Below, piece after piece: positions 61,710 through 64,000 of a DNA stretch of 64,000 bases. Positions within the stretch are counted from its first letter, which is position 1; the number at the start of each line of letters is the position of its first letter. Position numbers and translations under genes: made by a program. This stretch comes from Oxalobacter paraformigenes. Lineage in GTDB: Bacteria > Pseudomonadota > Gammaproteobacteria > Burkholderiales > Burkholderiaceae_D. The notes beneath the pieces are model-generated. The model was not told the origin of the DNA and ran no database searches. It saw nothing but the letters and a program-made list of their open reading frames with translations. Location of the stretch: positions 186,001-250,000 of the forward strand of contig NZ_KI392031.1 of NCBI RefSeq assembly GCF_000158475.2, given 5' to 3'.

Positions 61710-62534
61710 TGGTCGTTTTTCCGGAATGTCTCTTTTTCATGTAGCGTTCGAATGACGCCCGAAAACCGGAAAACAGAAAAAACCGGAAAAGACACGATGG
61801 CTTCCCGGTGGAGAAGGTCTTTTTTGTGAAGAAAACGGGAGCGGAAAGGAGCGGAGAAAGCGGGCTGGATAGTGGCAAGTGCGACCGGCGTTGAATGAAA
61901 GCTGTGGCGTCTCTCGCCGGAAATGCGGTCGGCCGTGAAGAGAGGTTGGCTGATTTTGCCGGGAATGACAGATTCAGTGCCGGTTTATAGAGAATTTTCC
62001 GGATGAACCGGACATAATCCGGTCTGTCGAAATGGCGATATCGTAAAGTTGCCCTGCCTCTGGCCGGTTAATTCATCCTGTTGGTTTCCGGACGGGGCTG
62101 GATCGTTTGCTTTTGGCTTGCCGCCTGAAAGGATGTTCCGGAAAGCGGATGGCTTGTTTGAAAAAATAATGCGTTTATGCAGAAAGCGTCCCGGTTTCTG
62201 AAGCGTTTTCTGTAAAACGGAAAACCGGATTGATGTCGCGCAAAGCGCCAGAGGATGAATTCTTTTGGATTTTCCGCTCTTTCCAGAGGCGGTGTCGCGG
62301 ACGGAAAGTTTTGGCAAAGTCATTGGCCTTTTTAGGCGATTGACCGAAAATACGGATTTTTCAGGCGCTTTCGGTTGCGAAGCTTTTCAAGATGGGTTAT
62401 ATAAAAAGGACGGAAGGAAGGTGGCTTTTTACAGAGGGAGGTGAAAATTTTTTTCAAGGATCGGAAGGTAAACGGCGCCGGGTGGCAGCCTGTTTTTTTC
62501 AGTTTTGTTTGGTTAAAACCGGAGGATTGACAAT
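61710..62534. other. 825-nt stretch without a convincing gene
   Basis: Frequent CCGG-containing words, such as an ACCGGA-CATAA-TCCGGT hairpin near 62010. A minus-strand open frame (61985-62323) has no motif and a poor ribosome site. The right end holds the promoter and leader of the membrane-protein gene at 62535. No transposon ends or tRNA genes were seen. Confidence 0.5.
62375..62403 (+). promoter_or_regulatory. Promoter of small membrane protein gene
   Basis: TTGCGA (62375-62380), 17 nt, TATATA (62398-62403). It leaves a leader of about 125 nt before the ATG at 62535. Confidence 0.5.
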
Positions 62535-62867
62535 ATGACTACCATTTTGATCTTGATTGCCTCTGCCCTGATTTTTGCGTGGGGCTGGCATCGTTTATAT
62601 GCCTACAATATACGCAAGGGGTCGCGCAAGATGGTAGCGCATTTGCTGGGATTTCTGTTGGGCATGTTTCCCGCGCAGTTTTTCCTCTACGCCTGTTTTG
62701 TTACCTTTCCCCCGCCGGAAATGAATACGCCGTCAACGGCAGCGGTCGTTGCTTTATGGGTGATCTTTTCCATAACGGTCGCCATGCTTTTTTATCTGAC
62801 AACCCGTCCCATTCCGACGGAAGACAATAAAGGAATGGCTTTGCAGAACAAGAAACCGAAAATCTGA
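62535..62867 (+). CDS. Small three-helix membrane protein, hypothetical
   Basis: A 110-residue protein with three hydrophobic segments: about residues 4-20 (ILIASALIFAWGW), 33-57 (VAHLLGFLLGMFPAQFFLYACFV) and 68-90 (AAVVALWVIFSITVAMLFYL). The loop between the first two is basic (YNIRKGSRK). The C-terminus is hydrophilic and lysine-rich (about 20 residues). GGAGG 11 nt before the ATG supports the start. No family is recognised. It stands alone with its own promoter; the next gene is convergent. Confidence 0.75.
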   Translation: MTTILILIASALIFAWGWHRLYAYNIRKGSRKMVAHLLGFLLGMFPAQFFLYACFVTFPPPEMNTPSTAAVVALWVIFSITVAMLFYLTTRPIPTEDNKGMALQNKKPKI

Positions 62868-62950
62868 GGGAAGGTCAGCCGGTTGCGGCAATGTGGAAGA
62901 AACGGGAGTTTCAATACTCCCGTTTTTTGATGGCCCGGCGCAGTCTGTTT

Positions 62951-63448
62951 TTATCCCAGTCTTTTCAGGAAGGATTCCAGACAGTCGCCGACCTGGACCA
63001 GGCGGTTTTTCAGCCGGTGTTCGTCATTCACGAGGTAAAGGGTGCATGCTTTGTCGCGGCTGAAACGGATGACGTTTTCAACCGGAATCAGACTGTCCTG
63101 CCAGCCATGCACGATTTCGATAGCGTCTCCTGCGCATCCGAGCCGATAGGGCGGGTAACCGGGGATGTCGATAGCGGGAGCGAGCAGGAAAAGTCCCCTG
63201 ACAGGAATGGATGCGCTGGCTGTCATGGCAACCCAGCCGCCCATGCTTGACCCGACGAAAAATTGCGCCGGCCGTTTTTGACAGGATTCTTCGAGCAGTT
63301 GTACGCGGACTTCGGGATCGAAAGTGAAGGAATAATCCAGGCTTTCCACATCGTAGCCCATTCGCCGGGCGATGTCGGCCAGATAACGGATTTTCGTGCC
63401 CCAGGGGCCGCTTTCTTTGCCATGGATAAAATGAATCAATGGTTTCAT
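62951..63448 (-). CDS. Alpha/beta hydrolase, YqiA/RBBP9-like
   Basis: A 165-residue serine hydrolase. The N-terminal strand and oxyanion region is FIHGKESGPWGTKIRYL, the nucleophile elbow is VGSSMGGW with Ser at the third position, and the Asp/His pair is in VHGWQDSLIP and NDEHRL. It is a short esterase-like fold as in the YqiA and UPF0227 groups; the substrate is unknown. I start at the ATG at 63448. The same frame is open back to 63895, but that extension is low-quality and would run into the divergent gene's start. Confidence 0.85.
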   Translation of the reverse strand: MKPLIHFIHGKESGPWGTKIRYLADIARRMGYDVESLDYSFTFDPEVRVQLLEESCQKRPAQFFVGSSMGGWVAMTASASIPVRGLFLLAPAIDIPGYPPYRLGCAGDAIEIVHGWQDSLIPVENVIRFSRDKACTLYLVNDEHRLKNRLVQVGDCLESFLKRLG

Positions 63449-63791
63449 GAATTGATAGTGTTCCTGAATGGTCAGCGAGGTATTCAGCAAGGATTGTATG
63501 CTGAATGAACGGATTCTTGGCAGATAGATGAATAATTTTCTGTTTTGTTTGGCAGACAAGCGTTTATAAACGGATTTTTCGTCTTGTCTCAATGGTTTTT
63601 CCGCCAAATCGTGAAAATCTTGTGATGGAAACGAAACCGGACAGTCCGAATATATGCTAGGGTGAAACTGGAACGTTGACGGTTGTCGATGCAGACCGTT
63701 GAAACACGGATGAGACGGGGACGTTTTTTCCGGGCCAATGCAGACGGTCTTTTTCATTTTCCGGGCAGGCATGAAAGGAAAGGAGAGGGTA
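63449..63791. promoter_or_regulatory. Divergent intergenic region with palindrome
   Basis: Between the hydrolase (minus) and the flavin reductase (plus). CGGAC-A-GTCCG (63638-63648) lies just before a TATGCT -10-like box (63653-63658), and ACGGT/ACCGT arms lie at 63679-63699. The arrangement suits a regulator site for the reductase gene. No ORF was supported. Confidence 0.4.
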
Positions 63792-64000
63792 ATGGAACTG
63801 AAATTGTTGACGCCTTTGAAGACAGGCGATGTCAAACTGGCCAATCGCGTTGTGATGGCGCCGCTGACCCGTTGCCGGACAGCGGAACCGGACAATGTGC
63901 CGACAGAGCTGAATGCCGAATATTATGCGCAACGGGCTTCTGCCGGACTGATTATTTCCGAAGCGACACAGATATCGCGTTCCGGGCAGGGTTATGCCGG
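63792..64000 (+). CDS. Old-yellow-enzyme family FMN reductase, N-terminal part
   Basis: The first 69 residues are visible before the right edge of the window. They match the OYE/NemA alkene reductase group: start [20 protein letters not shown], then [31 protein letters not shown] and SGQGYAG. The Thr-Arg-Cys and Tyr-Tyr-x-Gln-Arg segments belong to the FMN-binding barrel start. Substrates of the family are electrophilic enones, nitro compounds or maleimides. GGAGAGGG lies just upstream of the ATG. Truncated by the window, not by mutation. Confidence 0.93.
   Translation, partial: MELKLLTPLKTGDVKLANRVVMAPLTRCRTAEPDNVPTELNAEYYAQRASAGLIISEATQISRSGQGYA

Noticed and set aside
61985-62323. 112-codon open frame on the minus strand in the 825-nt gap
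   Set aside because: The ribosome site is only 3 nt from the ATG and weak, and the protein is basic and featureless.

Overview
The window looks like a stretch of chromosome from a betaproteobacterium of the order Burkholderiales, most likely an Oxalobacteraceae member of the Oxalobacter type. This is an inference from gene order and protein style. It carries a complete 14-subunit nuo operon, then leuC-entericidin-leuD-leuB-asd-(gap)-truA-trpF-trpB-trpA-accD-folC-SPOR-cvpA-purF, then lepA-lepB-rnc-era-recO-pdxJ-acpS-nagZ-uvrC-pgsA-tRNAs, and finally rpsU-yqeY-dnaG-rpoD-tRNA(CAT). No sequence search was possible, so the species is not established.

Layout. Positions 1-2100 are a decayed prophage edge: the C-terminal part of a tail/baseplate-hub-like protein, an orphan HicB-like antitoxin, an ash/Icd-like phage leader with a short ORF, tandem TGGGTATA repeats and the N-terminal stub of a tyrosine integrase. 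Positions 2255-3424 hold a divergent pair, a secreted Sel1-repeat protein and an XRE regulator. Positions 3813-18416 are nuoA-N on one strand with overlapping or closely spaced genes. aroC and an HcaT-like MFS transporter follow, then the leu, asd, trp, accD, folC and purF block, all on the + strand. Next come greB, a YgiQ-type radical SAM protein and a second MFS transporter, then the lepA-pgsA housekeeping run, three tRNAs (Gly, Gly, Cys) and a SpoU rRNA methylase.

A quieter stretch (51.8-53.4 kb) contains a compact transcription unit with a near-consensus promoter, two tiny ORFs and a strong terminator, convergent with a second XRE gene. sodB, a histone-deacetylase-like hydrolase and the macromolecular synthesis operon (rpsU, yqeY, dnaG, rpoD) come next. 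The right end holds a SRAP (YedK/HMCES) protein, an 825-nt stretch with no convincing gene, a small membrane protein, an alpha/beta hydrolase on the minus strand and the start of an old-yellow-enzyme family reductase.

How the genes work together: the nuo operon encodes the NADH:quinone oxidoreductase. leuCDB, asd, aroC and trpFBA supply branched-chain, aspartate-family and aromatic amino acids. accD-folC-cvpA-purF covers malonyl-CoA, folate and purine synthesis. lepA-pgsA covers translation, secretion, RNA processing, repair and phospholipids. rpsU-dnaG-rpoD links translation, replication and transcription initiation. I found no CRISPR array, no complete insertion sequence and no clearly novel multi-gene defence or metabolic system. 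The most interesting items are regulatory or small: the 52.2-52.5 kb two-ORF unit, two mutually exclusive hairpins at the dnaG start codon, a long hairpin at the accD start, the absence of fimV from its usual place between asd and truA, and the prophage scar.
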